From assembly GCA_008360955.1 (NCBI GenBank), contig LUCM01005042.1, forward strand, positions 247,069 to 311,068: DNA of 64,000 nucleotides, written 5' to 3'. Under the pieces are notes generated by a model. That model made no database searches, was not told where the DNA came from, and saw only the letters and a list, made by a program, of their open reading frames with translations. This document shows positions 1-12,469 of this stretch, piece after piece. Each line of letters starts with the position of its first letter. The first letter of the stretch is position 1. The DNA comes from Fasciolopsis buskii (lineage: Eukaryota > Platyhelminthes > Trematoda > Plagiorchiida > Fasciolidae). A program made the translations under genes and the position numbers.

Positions 1-94
1 TTGATGGCTAAATGTGGTTCTGATCGTTCAGTTTGTACTTGAACATCCGTGATCCCAAATCGAGGAAGAACTGGAGAATTGTAGAAATACTCAC

Positions 95-227
95 CACTGA
101 ATGAGTTGATGCATCCGGTAAATAAGAAGACGGTTTCACGTTATCCAAATAATCACAGATCGAAATCGTTAGAGTGAAATCATTAATGGACAAATGGATT
201 CGGGTGAAATTGCAATTAGCAATTTGG
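95..227 (-). CDS. Candidate internal exon of an unrecognised gene
   Basis: Seen: on the minus strand a pyrimidine-rich acceptor (cccttctcctag) precedes an open stretch of 133 nt that ends exactly at a strong donor, GTG|GTGAGT. The exon starts with one leftover base (intron phase 2) and ends in phase 0. It encodes 44 residues beginning QIANCNFTRIHLSIND and ending PDASTHSV, with alternating hydrophobic residues that suggest beta strands. The open frame runs past both splice sites but without similar composition. Inference: an internal exon whose gene continues off the left edge of the window. I do not recognise the family. The exon cannot simply follow the candidate at 667-1302, because that one ends in a stop codon. 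Confidence 0.42.
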
Positions 228-666
228 CTAGGAGAAGGGTGCTCAAATGAAAAAAATGATCGAAATGCTCTCAATATTTTGATCGCACTTCACTGCGTAC
301 GAGACAATTAAGTGAATCGGTTGGAATATTTGGCGCATATATTCCCGTTTTATGTTTTATTGAGTTGTCTGACATTACCAATCTAAATTGGTGCACTCGA
401 TGTCATTTGAGTGCCGACTGAGAGCAATCATTTCATACATCGGTAAACGCCATGCGTTGCTCATTGTATAGGAAAGCATGCTGTTCACAGATGCAACATA
501 TGTGCTTTTGCAGTTTATGGCACCAAGTCGCAAAGCTTAGAAAAAGCCTTCTCGAATCAGAAGAATAGCGCGTATCACGACTGACAACTGTCTAAAGTGA
601 AGAGAACCTTCAAATGAAACAGAACTAAGGAAAGACAACATAAAACAAGAGTAGATTGAATAACGT

Positions 667-1302
667 TTAGTTAGACTTTGCGGTGCTCATTGAATTTGGT
701 TGGCTGCGCATGACCACACTTGTGTTTTGGCACTTTACAAGACCGTTGGCTCTCAGAAATAGGCCATTCGCTTTCGTACACCGAGGATAACTTGAACATG
801 TCCTTACTGGAAATGGACATATGGGCATCGATCTCTGGCCGATCCACAGACTAGGCTCACAAACCAATCTCGACCTTCGAGGAAATGGCGTACATCTTTT
901 CCACTGCCTGAACAAGCGTGGTAAATTATTAGAGAAAAACGAAGCACACCTGAGGACGGTCAAAAGCCAGTTTTGACTATCTCATTCTGCTATGAGTTTT
1001 AAATTTATTGCCTTCAGTTAGTTAAACGAATATCGGATGATAACAAATTGAAAACAATCGGGAGAGGAATGGTGACTTCGAAATCTGTCACAGAAAATTA
1101 AGACCTCTGTTTGTAATAGTCAATCGGCATCATATTATGTACTGGTATCTTGAGAAGAAGAACTGCAAAGTCTAGCTTGATGCAGAAAACACTGAGACAG
1201 CGACCTTTAAAGCCATTGCTTGATCGACCCGTAAAGTAAAAAATAATTATTAACGGGAGCCGAAACTCACTAATCTGCTCGACCAACTTCAACACATATA
1301 CA
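667..1302 (-). CDS. Candidate three-exon 3' end of an unrecognised gene
   Basis: Seen: three minus-strand blocks join in compatible phase. Block 1302-1271 (acceptor ggtttcag, donor GTGAGT) reads VYVLKLVEQI. Block 907-808 (acceptor cttgttcag, donor GTAAGG) reads GKDVRHFLEGRDWFVSLVCG and continues to PYVHF. Block 751-667 reads ANGLVKCQNTSVVM and ends in a stop. The introns would be 363 and 56 nt. An alternative for the last part uses a donor inside the middle block and a different frame ending near 675, so the final exon is uncertain. The mix of charged, aromatic and cysteine residues looks like a folded protein, but I do not recognise it. No polyadenylation signal is obvious after the stop. 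Confidence 0.35.
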
Positions 1303-2122
1303 CTGAAACCAATGTGGCTACAAGCAGCCTCAGAGCGTTTAGAATCAGTAAAATATCAAATTATTAGAACAATTTATCTAGGCAGTCTCAGCAGCAAACT
1401 AAGTTGTTCGTTTGACTTCGCCCAGCTCAATAGTTCTCGATTACTCAAGCACTTATCTGCAGTTGACAATGACAAACCGTAAAGACAGTCCAACTGTTTG
1501 TCAAACCTTCGAATAGCACCGGCTTATCAACGCTTCATGGGACGATAGTTACATGCACTACCTGTTTTATCCACAAACCATCTGTGAAATTCGAGCTTGC
1601 TGCGACCACGAGCATGGTCAAACAAACAGCTGTGCTATTAGTGGTTTCATTACCTGTTGTCTAGCGTTATTTCTGCACGTCATGGTTCGCACACTGGCCC
1701 AGAAAAACAAATGTCAAATGGATAGAATCCTCAAAGTTCAGTTACCGCGACAAACTTTGCAAAGCAATTTGCTTATTTCCTAAAGTTGACAGCGTTATAT
1801 GGAAGACAAATATTTATCCCATCGGGGGTAGCTAACATTTGTTTGGATCAAATCCCATCGAACAATGTCCAACGCTGATATTGATTGAGTCGGTTAAATG
1901 TTGGTTTGACAATGGTTGCCACGTCGATTGCGATCAGTGTAATTGGTCGGTTTTGCAACACTGTTGTGTTTATACACACGAATCTTCAAACTGTCGAGCA
2001 AGTTAATCAAACGTCAAAAATGATAAAGCACAGTCCTAACCAGTTAAGTGCAGACGTAAAAATCGGCAACAGGTATGTGCGATGTCTTTATGTTGTGAAT
2101 TTTAGTCATCCTTCAAGATCAT
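1303..2122. other. No gene seen
   Basis: AT-rich sequence with only short open frames that lack splice sites or recognisable composition. The two plus-strand frames here (near 1553-1783 and 1885-2124) look like chance frames. Confidence 0.5.
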
Positions 2123-2290
2123 GACCGGTAGCTCAGGGGTTTCGACGTTCGATTAAAATCCCTTTGTTCCGTGTTCCCGTCCCAGTTGGGAGAAGATGGA
2201 TATGCACTGTTGATGATTCCGTGGTATCTTAGTGATGTTATGAGTGATGATTTCGCCTGATGAATTTTTTCTTGGACAATTTGTCTGCCT
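2123..2290 (+). repeat. tRNA-derived SINE remnant
   Basis: Seen: the head at 2126-2190 has a tRNA-like D arm (GGTAGCTCAGGGGTT) followed at tRNA spacing by a degraded B box (GTGTTCCCGTCCC). It resembles a Pol III promoter of the GCTCAG...GTTCGAGTCC type. The following 100 bp has no tRNA-like pairing and would be the SINE body. A real tRNA is unlikely because the acceptor ends do not pair and the B box is mutated. Inference: an old SINE copy on the plus strand. Confidence 0.4.
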
Positions 2291-2400
2291 ACTAATGCCA
2301 CTACTGAACAGTACAAAATGTCACTCGTGCATATGGATATATCACTAAAGGCGGGGCGGACTTTCGGGAGGAATTCCGGTTTCTTTAATTATTTTCTCTT

Positions 2401-2823
2401 TTACTTAAATCGCTTCAAAATTTCGGCTTTCATCACAATATTGTACCATTTGATGGGGCTTTTTGGGAAATTTTGAGGCGGGGCCTTTGAATGTGGCCTT
2501 ACTGTTTCAACTTCTGACCTTTTCACGCAACTGCCCACGCATTTTCTGTTTTGCTGTTGTTCTAGTAAAGTGTTACATTCTGCGATAACATTCTGGAGTA
2601 ATTCTGAAATCGGACGAAGGAAGAACCTCATCCAAGTGCTTGTTTTTTGGTAAAACGGCAAGGAAGAATGTAGATTTTTCACGAAGTCTAGAGGTAGACG
2701 CAAAATGTATTGGTTTGGTTGGTCTTTTGCATTTCGCAGGGGTCCATAAATACCATGTATCTTCTCGTGATGAGTGACTTTTCCGTGTTTTCTAACCTCT
2801 TCTGTGCCTACGAATATTGTCAA
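2401..2823 (-). CDS. Candidate terminal exon, unrecognised protein
   Basis: Seen: one of the longest open frames in the window, 140 residues. It starts right after a good minus-strand acceptor (aaaatgtctcccag) in phase 0 and ends in TAA. There is no ATG at its start, which suits an internal or terminal exon. The protein is basic and rich in polar residues, with a C-terminal half such as ENVRPHS-type polar segments and an end reading IVMKAEILKRFK. I see no known domain. It could also be the relic of a repeat ORF. No AATAAA lies just downstream. Confidence 0.35.
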   Translation of the reverse strand: MTIFVGTEEVRKHGKVTHHEKIHGIYGPLRNAKDQPNQYILRLPLDFVKNLHSSLPFYQKTSTWMRFFLRPISELLQNVIAECNTLLEQQQNRKCVGSCVKRSEVETVRPHSKAPPQNFPKSPIKWYNIVMKAEILKRFK

Positions 2824-2969
2824 CTGGGAGACATTTTATTACAGGAAATGTGGCTTCACCGGTTCACGGAACATGGCATTGATCACCCTGTTCCTTAACA
2901 GAACCCAGGTGGCATTGTCATTACATATATCAACAACCAATGGTGTTCACACGTCAGGCCTGTTTTAGG

Positions 2970-5900
2970 TAATCAGATGTTCACAGTAGTTCCTTCATTA
3001 TTTAGTGTAACCCTAATTATTGGACTAATTTTGGCCGATTTTACATCTCAAAATAGGCATCCCACCTAAATGTCCCCATGATAGCTGTCACTAACATCTT
3101 GATGCAATCCGATGTCTTGGTAGGCAACACAGCCACTTCCTTATACACAGTTTCTGACAGTTTAAGTTACGTCGTTGTGTTATTTTATCCATTTTTGGCC
3201 TTGGTATTTTTCTTATAAATAGCCAAAATATTCCCTCTACTTCATGTCGATCTCCTATCAGTTCATCCGATCACGCTATACTCAAGTATCACCCTATGAT
3301 TTATAGCCACAATAATCACCAGGAGCCTCACACACCGCCGTGATCACTAAATTTGCAAGAAACAGAGTTGTTCATGAAGCTTCATGATGCAAAACTAGAT
3401 GGTGATCCAGACGGACTTTTTCTTAGTCTTAAATAATGATGATTTTGTCTTGAAATCATCTTACAAACTATCTAAACCTTTGCTTTAACCTCTGCTGTAC
3501 CATCAAAACCGTTTACGTTCGGCTAGATCCCTTGTCATCCTCCCGATTCAAGCCACCTCGCAGTCCGAAAGTATATACTTTTAAAATGAAGCAGCACAAC
3601 TCAGTAAAACTAACAAAATTTATCGGAACGGAGCTGTTCAGACTGCATTATTCCCACTTGAGTGATCTGTTGCAACATAAGCGTCATCAACTAACCTGAA
3701 GGTTGTTCAAGAATGTGAGCGGAGGTTTCGTTTACACGTAAGAGGGCTGCTACCGATGTTGACGATTTCAAGATACCAATCAACCAATTTTCCTGTTACT
3801 GGAGTTTTCTCGTCACAATCCACTTCATTTTTGTTTTCTACCTCACGTGTTTACAAAGAACTTCTTCTGGGCTCTGAAATATTCTGTGAACCGGAAGATT
3901 TCAACCTCATAATGCTCAAAAAGTGTGTTTCTACCCCATCCTCAGTCCTTTCTGAAATGCACAATTATTACTTCGTGATAACGAAATTTCTAACTGCTTG
4001 AGGACAAATGCCATTAACTCAGTCCCTAAGAATAGGTTCTCTAAATTCCGTCCCATTGCACGTGCTTCATTAGCTTTGAAAGTCCTGAAAAAATCAATCT
4101 ACCCCGAATCTTGCGTCGTCCCTAAAAGATTCTGATTGCACTAATTTGCGTACCAATCCTCTATGTTCAAGCTTGATGCTCTAGTCACCCTAGCACAGTT
4201 CATTTCTTTATCATTGGGCAGTGAGAGCAAAGGATTGAAGATTTACTTTCTGGATCACGGTGATTCGTTTATGTGTCTTCAGCAACAAGTTACTTTCACT
4301 CTTTACCCTTATTTCCTTCCTGGCCGACTACTTCTGCATCGAATAACAATTCACAAATTACAATGGCCCCGCCTCTTCTCTCACCACTTCTACCTTCGAA
4401 GTTCCCTACAATGCTGCACCTACGGTTCTGTTATTTTCCTGTCGATTTTCAGTCCTAATCTGCTCCCATAAGCTTCTTACTCTGTCACTTCATTTTCGGA
4501 TTGCCAAACCGGTTCTTAGGAGTTTCACAATGGTCTAAGGATTATAATCCGTTTATCAATCGCCTCTGTAAAAATGGACAACGCTCTGTTTTAGTCGCAC
4601 GTAAGCTGCAATATTCGTTAATGGAGAGCAACTGACTTATCAAGTAATTTTGTATCATAGTGGACCAACGTCTTACGTGGTTATTTCGTGTGAATCGCAT
4701 TTTTGGAAAATATTCAGCGTCTCTCTTACATTTTGCGTCCTAAGTTCCAACGTGTACCTACACACGCTGTCGAACGTTTGTCCTTTTTCGTGCTCTATTA
4801 CACTGGCTCTACGCATTTCCCGTCTTCTTTCCTAGTCCCCAACCAGAAGATCGCCCAATTTCCTATCCTCTTTTAGTGGCTTACCTAAAAATCTGTCTGC
4901 TGAATTTATCATCTCCCAACGAGTTAAAGCTTGTCAGAGACCTTCCACAAGAAGGTTCACTGATTCCTCCCACCTTACCAAAAACAGCTAGTAAAATACA
5001 ATTCCTCCTGTGATACTCGTCGAACTGTAAACACGTTCACGCAAGTAATCCGAGCAAATAAATATTCCTTCTCTCCTTACCTGACTAGATTATTAAGGAA
5101 CCACAAAATCACAATATTTTAACCTAAACAAGTGCTAGAATGAGTGTTTATACATGTCTCATGTATCTAGGCATCCATTGTACTGGTTTTGCTATCGTTT
5201 AGAATTTAATTTTTGATTTAGTGCAAGCTGGATACCTGCCCTCCGCGATGCATAAATTATTCGCTTGCCTTGTATTATGTAGTGGGATTTTGTCGGTGGT
5301 TCAAAGCATTCCACTTCAAGCCATTTGCCCAGTCAACATCCTTCAGCTATTAGATTGACCGTCGCTGAGAATTGTTGCTCTTTGCCCTATCAGTGGAAGG
5401 GGCACTGGAAAAATGGAAATGAAAGGGAATGATTACTGGAAAAGTATTTGGCCTGGTGAGTGTGAAATGAACCTGGAAACCGTATTGGTTATGTGAATAA
5501 ATTTTTTTCCTACTTGACGCCTCTTTAGATGTCCTTCCCCGGAGGATTTCCGAAACAAAATGCTTAGTGTATGTCTCGACTTTAAGAGCAAATGTAGGAC
5601 ATTGTTCAACTCTCAGTGTACCAGTTTTCATGAACCTACCTTGCCGTAAGTCGATCGCTTCCCAGGGTAAGCGGTCCTAACCTAATGAAAACGGGTCATT
5701 ACAGATGGCGAAGCAAAAATGCTAGAATTCACCAAGACCGACTGAGCCATGGCAGACCAACTGTCTATCTCCTAAATATACGTCCTAAAACGCAGACGAA
5801 ATGCGATGTGACATTTCCAAGAACCTAGCGGGCAAAATTCTTAAACTGGCGAATTTTCTACTGTATTTGCAATAGCTATTGGACTTGCTTAAACTCTGTG

Positions 5901-7140
5901 CACTCACCACTACCCACGTTGCATTAATTCAAGTACCTACTATTTGTAATCAACATATATGAAAAAATGTATCTAGCCAGTACATAAAAAACACTTCGCA
6001 AGAAACTGACCTTTTTAAGGCTTTATTTAAAATTTCTCAGCAAAAGAATTTATGAATTACACAATATTTAGCAATTGTAGTGTGCCCTAACAAAGATTTG
6101 ATGGTTTCCTATTCTCGGTTTTTTATCATTTCTCAGAATTTAATAAGAGAACGACAGTGAACATTATTTTTCACGAAGGAGGTCACGGTCAACTTTTAAC
6201 CATCAGTTGGCAAAATTAACCCGTAAAGAAAAGCTTATGACCAGCGACATTCAGTTTGAAATACCGAATTGTTGATTGCTGAAACACATTCGGACATAAC
6301 TTCACTACGTTGCAATTTGTTGTGCAGATACTGACAGATAGAAAGAACTAGACAGAAGAATTGTGAGAAATAATTTGCTAGTGATAAAGATCAGACGCTA
6401 TGAATGATCCGAAGCTAGATGAAAGTGTTTCATGCAAATTTACGATGGTTTTTCTGAGAGTAGGGTTTATCAGGAAATCTGTAGTAGAAATTTGTATAAC
6501 TTTTGACAAATCACGACCAAAGAATGAGGTATTTTTGAGAACATACAGTAACCACCGTACCAGAATATGCCAATATAGGCAGCAAAGTCCCCGGAACCTG
6601 TTACCTAAACACTAACTAAACATAGTCTCAAAGCCACCCACAGATTGGATTGTTAGATGTTTGACGACAGTTTGCGTATTTTTCATTACTCCATGGAGAA
6701 CAATGTCACCACTTTCAGTACATGTTGTGAAGTTTGTACTTTGTTCATTATTAGCCGGTGCCTCGAGGACAAATTTGGCAAACGGCCGGGTTGAGTTGCT
6801 GGTTCAAGGATTTTGCATGCATAGACAATGTGTCTACGATATTTTGGATGCAACAGATTCCTCGCTTCAAATAAGTCAAATGTCTTTTGAATTTAAACCA
6901 CTCACTGAGGCTATAAAATTCCGAATGAGAAGACAATCAAACAAGTCACCATCTCGGGAAATTATGCTGATCCCCGGTTCAATTAGTTTCAGGAAGTGAC
7001 TGACACAACCGCCGTACCGGTTTTACCGTCACGTGATACAATGGTTTTAGCCAAAACGGTAAGGGAGACGCGGAGTTTGTTCCTGACGATCCAGAACATC
7101 TACAAAATTGTTCTCTTTTATTATATAAATAAACATTTCA
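2970..7140. other. Long stretch without a supported gene
   Basis: AT-rich DNA. Weak open frames at 4163-4471 (plus), 5350-5631 (minus) and 6661-6999 (plus) were read. The last has a hydrophobic segment followed by a segment rich in polar residues, but none has both splice sites or a recognisable motif. The 4160-4480 stretch is pyrimidine-rich on the plus strand. Nothing is called. Confidence 0.4.
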
Positions 7141-7145
7141 TCATT

Positions 7146-7340
7146 TGTGAGTGATATAATGTTAATAACACAGCGATGTTGGTAGATGTAATGCGAAAAC
7201 GTTTTGACTACCGTGGGTAGTCTTTCTCAAGGCAAATTTCGATTGTAAAACTTGCTTTGAGAAAGACTACCTACGGTAGTCGAAACGTTGGCGCATTACA
7301 TCTACCAACGACGCTGTTGTTAGCATTATATCATTCACAG
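7146..7340. repeat. Palindrome of Penelope-type terminal sequence with hammerhead-like core
   Basis: Seen: the arms 7146-7235 and 7252-7340 are inverted copies at roughly 85% identity, with a spacer of about 16 nt. On the plus strand, the right arm shows stem II GACTACC/GGTAGTC (7265-7271 with 7275-7281), then GAAA (7282-7285), then stem III CGTTGG/CCAACG (7286-7291 with 7305-7310). The same sequence, including the TTACATCTACCAAC loop and the ATTATATCATTCACA end, follows the Penelope-like ORF near 32550-32655. Known: many Penelope-like elements carry hammerhead ribozymes in their terminal repeats. The usual CUGANGA box is degraded here to TTGAGAA. Inference: two terminal repeats, head to head, without the internal ORF. 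Confidence 0.8.
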
Positions 7341-7349
7341 CATAACATA

Positions 7350-9700
7350 TACGCTGAAGTTTTTCCAATCTCAGAAGACGAATTTTCAAAGAAATAGTCA
7401 TAGCAACCCACGATCACCAAGTAACTGCCTTTCCCATTGCGAAATTTGTCCAAAGCCACTATTTGCCCAACACCGCCGAATATTGATGGAGTTGACCTAC
7501 TCTCTCTTGTTTGCACCTGGTAAAAATGCCTGCTTCTTACGCAACTTGCTGAAATCTCTGTAGCGTTAACTGGTCAATAGTAAGGTCCCCCGGGTTAGCA
7601 TCCGTTTACATTTGCAAATGAACGATGCAACAAATGCAGAACCTTTCATATCGCTTCCGAAAACATCTAACGAATATCCCGAGCAAACAACTCTTGCTGT
7701 CCATAGCTTATCAGGGGTTTGATATAAGATGAAACTCCGCCTGACAGAATTCTTTAATTTGGTGGTCACCTCTGAATAGGAAACATTTTCAGCAGCTGTG
7801 GTCCGACTTTAAAATGAGGTATTCCGTAATTTGGATAGTTCGAATTTTACACCCTCCTATTCATATTTTTCGTACTGGTTCTTAGCATTTCATAAAGTAA
7901 GGTGAGCCTAGGTGTTTAATCTCAGGATACTGGCTGCCAGCGCGACTGTAATGTCAAAAGTGCCCGAACACAATAACTGGCTTTAAGAGCTGAGGCAATG
8001 CCAGCCACATGCAGTCACATATGGAATAGTAAACAACGGACTAGAAAACGAAAAGCAACAGATGATGAGACAAGTGCGTGTTGGCCTTATACGTCTCTCG
8101 GTGAAGCCGTAATAGTATGCATTTTGATGCCTGAACGCAGTTCTTCAGAGAGTTCCCAACATGAAAAGTTTTGAGTGTTCTTTGCAGTGCACCTTGAAAT
8201 CATGCTTTTTCTGATTAATTAGGACCGAGTCCAATGTTCTCAATTTTCTGTTCATTGACTAACTTAAGATTATGATGAACATTCATGGTCCCAGGAAAGA
8301 TAAGTCGATCACGCTTATGAATATGGAACTTCTGAAGAAAATACATGATCGTTACCCGTTATTTCTATGCCCACCAACTGTCAGTAATCAGACAACAATT
8401 TTGTCGAAGAACCACCACACTCTAATCGTGACGGTAAGGATGGTTCATTATGAGCTAGTATGGGGGCCTGCACAAAACCTGTTTGTTTGGTTGTGTTGAT
8501 GGCTGGTCATTTGATCAATCCCACGTTTGCACTAGCTCGGAGAAGTATGCACTAAGATAGCTAATCATTCCAGTGAAATGTGCAGCACCTCTAGCATCGG
8601 CTTGTACAGGCGGGCCCACTTTGGCAAACGATAATTTCGGATCCGTTCTGGGATCCGCGTTGGCGGAAATATGACCTTGAAACTAGGCTGTTCATTCATG
8701 AAGTATCAACTTCTCTCGTCTTAGTTCAATTCCACCTTCGATATCACAGTGTAAGAAGGGATTAAACTTTTAGTTCGCTTATGATTATTCTTTCCGAAAC
8801 TAGAATTTCGTCTGGAATGCGAAGCACTCCGGACAGATCATCTGAAAATCTCACTGAATACTTCACAGCTTAGAGGGCAGTCATCTTCAAAGTTTACGAC
8901 CAAAGGTCGTGTCTGTCATGGTAAAGTAACTCGATCAATTACGAGAGACGTGCAATACGCAAACCCGGACGTGTTTTCTACAGGATCCCTAAGCCAAATT
9001 TGATGAAATCCTGTTGATCTATAGGATAGAGAAGGCTCAAGCCAACTACTGGATGTGACAAATATATTTCTTACATCCTGGTAACAAAATAGCATCAAAA
9101 TGGCAATGCACGAGGGACCAAACCAAAGTAAAAGGGCTAAGTGTCAGGCACAAATCATGATTGATCATTTTTAATGCCTCACAGCAAACGTGATTGTACA
9201 GCTATCATATTCATTACGATAAACTCAACCAGATTTGTCACGAAATGGAAATTAGGGATCAAAGCAGACCTCAAAGAAACTGATGTCCGAAAACAGTCAG
9301 TTTCCCCTATAAAACCAGTACCAGCGAAGATTCATCTAGCTCCAAGTTCCGAAGCGCTGAGTCTAGACAAAATCTCATAAAGTACCGAGCTTTCGACAGT
9401 TCCAGTAGAACATCTCAAATACGATTAAAATGATATGCCGTCTCCTGTGTGTCATGTTTTACAGTTTGGGATTCCTACTAATGCGATTTATCCTTATACA
9501 TTTTTTACTATCACTATTTGATCCGTGCAGCTTTTCTGATCATTAACTGTAACCAGTGACTTTAACCTTAAAAATATACAACTCTCGCTTCTTGATCGCT
9601 TGCGGAACACATCTTTTCACTGATATCACACAAAACGCACTATCTGATGTCAAATCCAACAGTTCCTGTATGAGGCAGAGATACTGTGCACTTATTTGAT
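7350..9700. other. No gene seen
   Basis: AT-rich DNA with short open frames on both strands, for example 7566-7769 and 8916-9098 on the minus strand. None has paired splice sites or a recognisable motif. Confidence 0.5.
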
Positions 9701-9709
9701 GGACTGAAA

Positions 9710-10006
9710 CTAAATCTGGGCTTTCCGTATAATCATACCAAAGAACATGGACATTAATACTGAGCGATCACGATTATTTTTGTGGCTGAAGCTTTTCCAT
9801 TCTTGGGATCGGTGACCTGAAGCATCAGCTCTTCTCCAAGATAAACCGTTGCAGAATTCCACATAAAAAGTTTCATCTTTTTTGTTATGTGTGATATTTG
9901 GTTGGGTGTGCATAAGCATAATTCTAAGCTGTCCAAAGCGGTGTGGACAAAGCCCACTTTCTTCTCCGTTCACTTGCAGCCAGGCCTCTTCTAGTCTTAT
10001 CGGAAT
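9710..10006 (-). CDS. Candidate exon, reading frame ambiguous
   Basis: Seen: a minus-strand acceptor (caaatgatccacag) opens a frame at 10006 in phase 0 that begins IPIRLEEAWLQVNGEE and runs to a stop at 9710. A donor-like CA|GTATTA occurs near the end, so the exon may be shorter. A second minus frame at 9754-9957 overlaps it and is equally protein-like (it ends LMLQVTDPKNGKASATKII), which makes the frame uncertain. The first frame has a pattern loosely like a C2 beta sandwich (LRIML, later ETFYVEF, later QEWKSF), but this is only a resemblance. Function unknown. Confidence 0.28.
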   Translation of the reverse strand: MPIRLEEAWLQVNGEESGLCPHRFGQLRIMLMHTQPNITHNKKDETFYVEFCNGLSWRRADASGHRSQEWKSFSHKNNRDRSVLMSMFFGMIIRKAQI

Positions 10007-10009
10007 CTG

Positions 10010-11430
10010 TGGATCATTTGTTAGCTGTTCACCTTACAGGTTATGTTCGTGATTCAAGCTTCTCCAGAAAAATATGTTGGTGTAATTTTGTTACCCAGTT
10101 AGTCCGTAGGTTTACCGGCTGCGCCTTTATTTTGGCAAATGTTGGCTCATTACCAGAGTGCCAACTCTGAAATCTTGGGCGTAGTTGGTTAAATTGTGAC
10201 AGTTTGATCGCAAAACATGCTTCTCTTTAGGGTAGTCTACAATCCGCGCGATTGTGCAAGCGACTAAAATCAAAGCTTAGCGTGTCCCGCGACACTCATC
10301 GACACAGTATCGTTCCAGTTTCAACATGGCTGTAGTCCAATAACCTGATCCTCCTTGGCATCCAACGAAAAATCACCGGTATTTCGAATCTTGTCGGTCC
10401 AGCGGCAAGATGAAATAACACTTGTTGGATGGCAAAATGCGTTTCACGTGGCTAATTAAAATCTCCGGTGGTTAGCTAGCAACTCAGTCCATTTTGTCAA
10501 TCAAATAAGTCAGGGATGCATCTGCGGATGACCACGGAATTACACTCCTAAAATTTTAGTTTTCATGTGAAATTCAGCTACGATAATCGACGCAGTCGGT
10601 TTTTCAATAAGTGAAATCGATGTGGTTTCATATATCGCAGCCTGGGAATTTCAATCAGTAAGAGGCAGGCTGGATGACAAATACCAGGGCACCGTTCAGG
10701 TAGATCGCTCAAGGCGTTCCAGCTGAAACACTTCTAGGAACCAGTTGGGAACCGAAAATGATTCAGTATGGAACAAGATGACTTCCCTCAAAATTGGCAC
10801 TGTTCGATGTTCTGAATCAGCACAAAGTCCTACCAGTCACGATTTCAGAAATTCATCGTTATGCCTATAAGTGATTCTAGAACCCAAATACACAGTGACA
10901 AAGGAACATCACACATTTCACATTTCTGGCAATGCCGATGTTCTCATCCACCTCATTTGCATTCTGTTTGATGCAACTGTTACAGTTGGTAACCCTGTGG
11001 ATGTTTTAATGTCGTAATTCATAATTGCGGTTTTAGTCTGGGTTTGTAACTTCTGCAAAGAAATTCCTCTACAGCAAAATAAATTTTGTTAATCAGTAGC
11101 GCTTATTTAATGACCTAACGTAAGTGGACTCATGTTCCGCCGGTTGTGTATACACCGCTTTTTGCGTTCCGATCAAACATTCCCGGTAGTTTAGCAGCCT
11201 ACTTGGATCTTTCTTGCTCAAATTGGTACGAAGTACCGACGACAGTAAAAAATTATCAATAAAAGACTATGCGTAAGCAAGAGTTCCAATATCGTACCGG
11301 TCTTAATGAATTTCTTGAAGTTGTAAAACTGGGCAATCATGAATTGATACAGGGGTGCTTACGTTCAGTACTTTCACGACTGAGTTGAGTGGCATAGGAC
11401 AACTGTTACATGGGGAGGTTTGGTCTATCC
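10010..11430. other. No gene seen
   Basis: AT-rich DNA. I found no open frame with paired splice sites and no repeat I could place. Confidence 0.5.
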
Positions 11431-11433
11431 GTG

Positions 11434-11719
11434 TTATTCTGGGCAACCAAAATCACGGTAAAGAATTGAATAAATACGATAATTCTTCTGAATATCAAAT
11501 AAGCGACCGATCACGATCGGGCGTTCCACTTTTGTCAAGCGATAACTAATGGCCGAGAACTGCCTGTGTGCATCAGTTGGATTAGAAATTTGGTTTAGTA
11601 ACAACACCATACAAGGACCTGCAACTAAGCCTTTGAAATTTGATGGCTTTGGTGATAATGGTTTTGTGCCGTCCCCAAGTGAAATCGTAAGACCAGTTAA
11701 CTCCAACCAATTAGCTCTC
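11434..11719 (-). CDS. Candidate coding exon, unrecognised protein
   Basis: Seen: a good minus-strand acceptor (gcgaccttcattgcag) leads into a 286-nt open block that starts with one leftover base and ends in TAA. It encodes RANWLELTGLTISLGDG, then a proline-lysine segment, then hydrophobic strands (GPCMVLLL) and a basic C-terminal part ending ILYRDFGCPE. The composition is that of a folded domain and has no low complexity. I cannot name the family. It could be the last coding exon or could splice from an internal donor such as GCAG|GTCCTTG. It lies on the same strand as the candidates at 12989-13248 and 9710-10006, which may belong to the same gene, although I could not make their phases join. 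Confidence 0.42.
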
Positions 11720-12469
11720 CTGCAATGAAGGTCGCAGATTTCATTTCCACCCTAGGTGTGGACTTTTGCTGCATATAGCGGAACTGAATTTTTCTCTACC
11801 GTTCAGTTCACTTTTACAACCATTAGCCTCAAATCAAAGAGCTTTGGTTCTGGTTGCAACAAAGCGGAACCATCCACTCAGAGGGGAATAGAAAACAACA
11901 AATACAAAAAATTCAATTCCAAAATGAAAGCCCGAAGAACTGCATAAAAGAATGGAAGATCTTGAGTGCGAGGAAGCCACTGGATATGGCTTGGACCCAT
12001 AAAAATCTTGTTTTCAAACGTCTCTTAGAGATAATCTGTTGATAATAACCCGATTGCTTAAATGTGCCTGCAGAATTTAGTTCGCCGGTTAATGAGTTTA
12101 TATCTTTCTGCCATGTCATAAACTGATCAGTTTGACTCGAATTCCGACCAATACTCGTCTCCGAAAATGTTTCACATCCGTGCTTCCTTTCAGTGGGCCT
12201 GAGCTTAACATCCCTTCGTATTCAGCTTTTTTCTAAATACTGAGCTTAAGAACCTAAGACCCCAAGCGCAACTTCTGAGTTACTGAGAAAATTCTCTCCA
12301 CACATTCTAATAAAACCACGAAATCTATTATCTAGTCAATAACGATTTTCGGATACGTCTGATCCTGTCCTATTCGGACCGAGGTCTGACTTCCGGCTAA
12401 TCCAGTTCTGCCGCCTGAGTAGATACTTTGAAGGTGCCAAGTGTATCCACACATAACCAGTCCGTCTTT

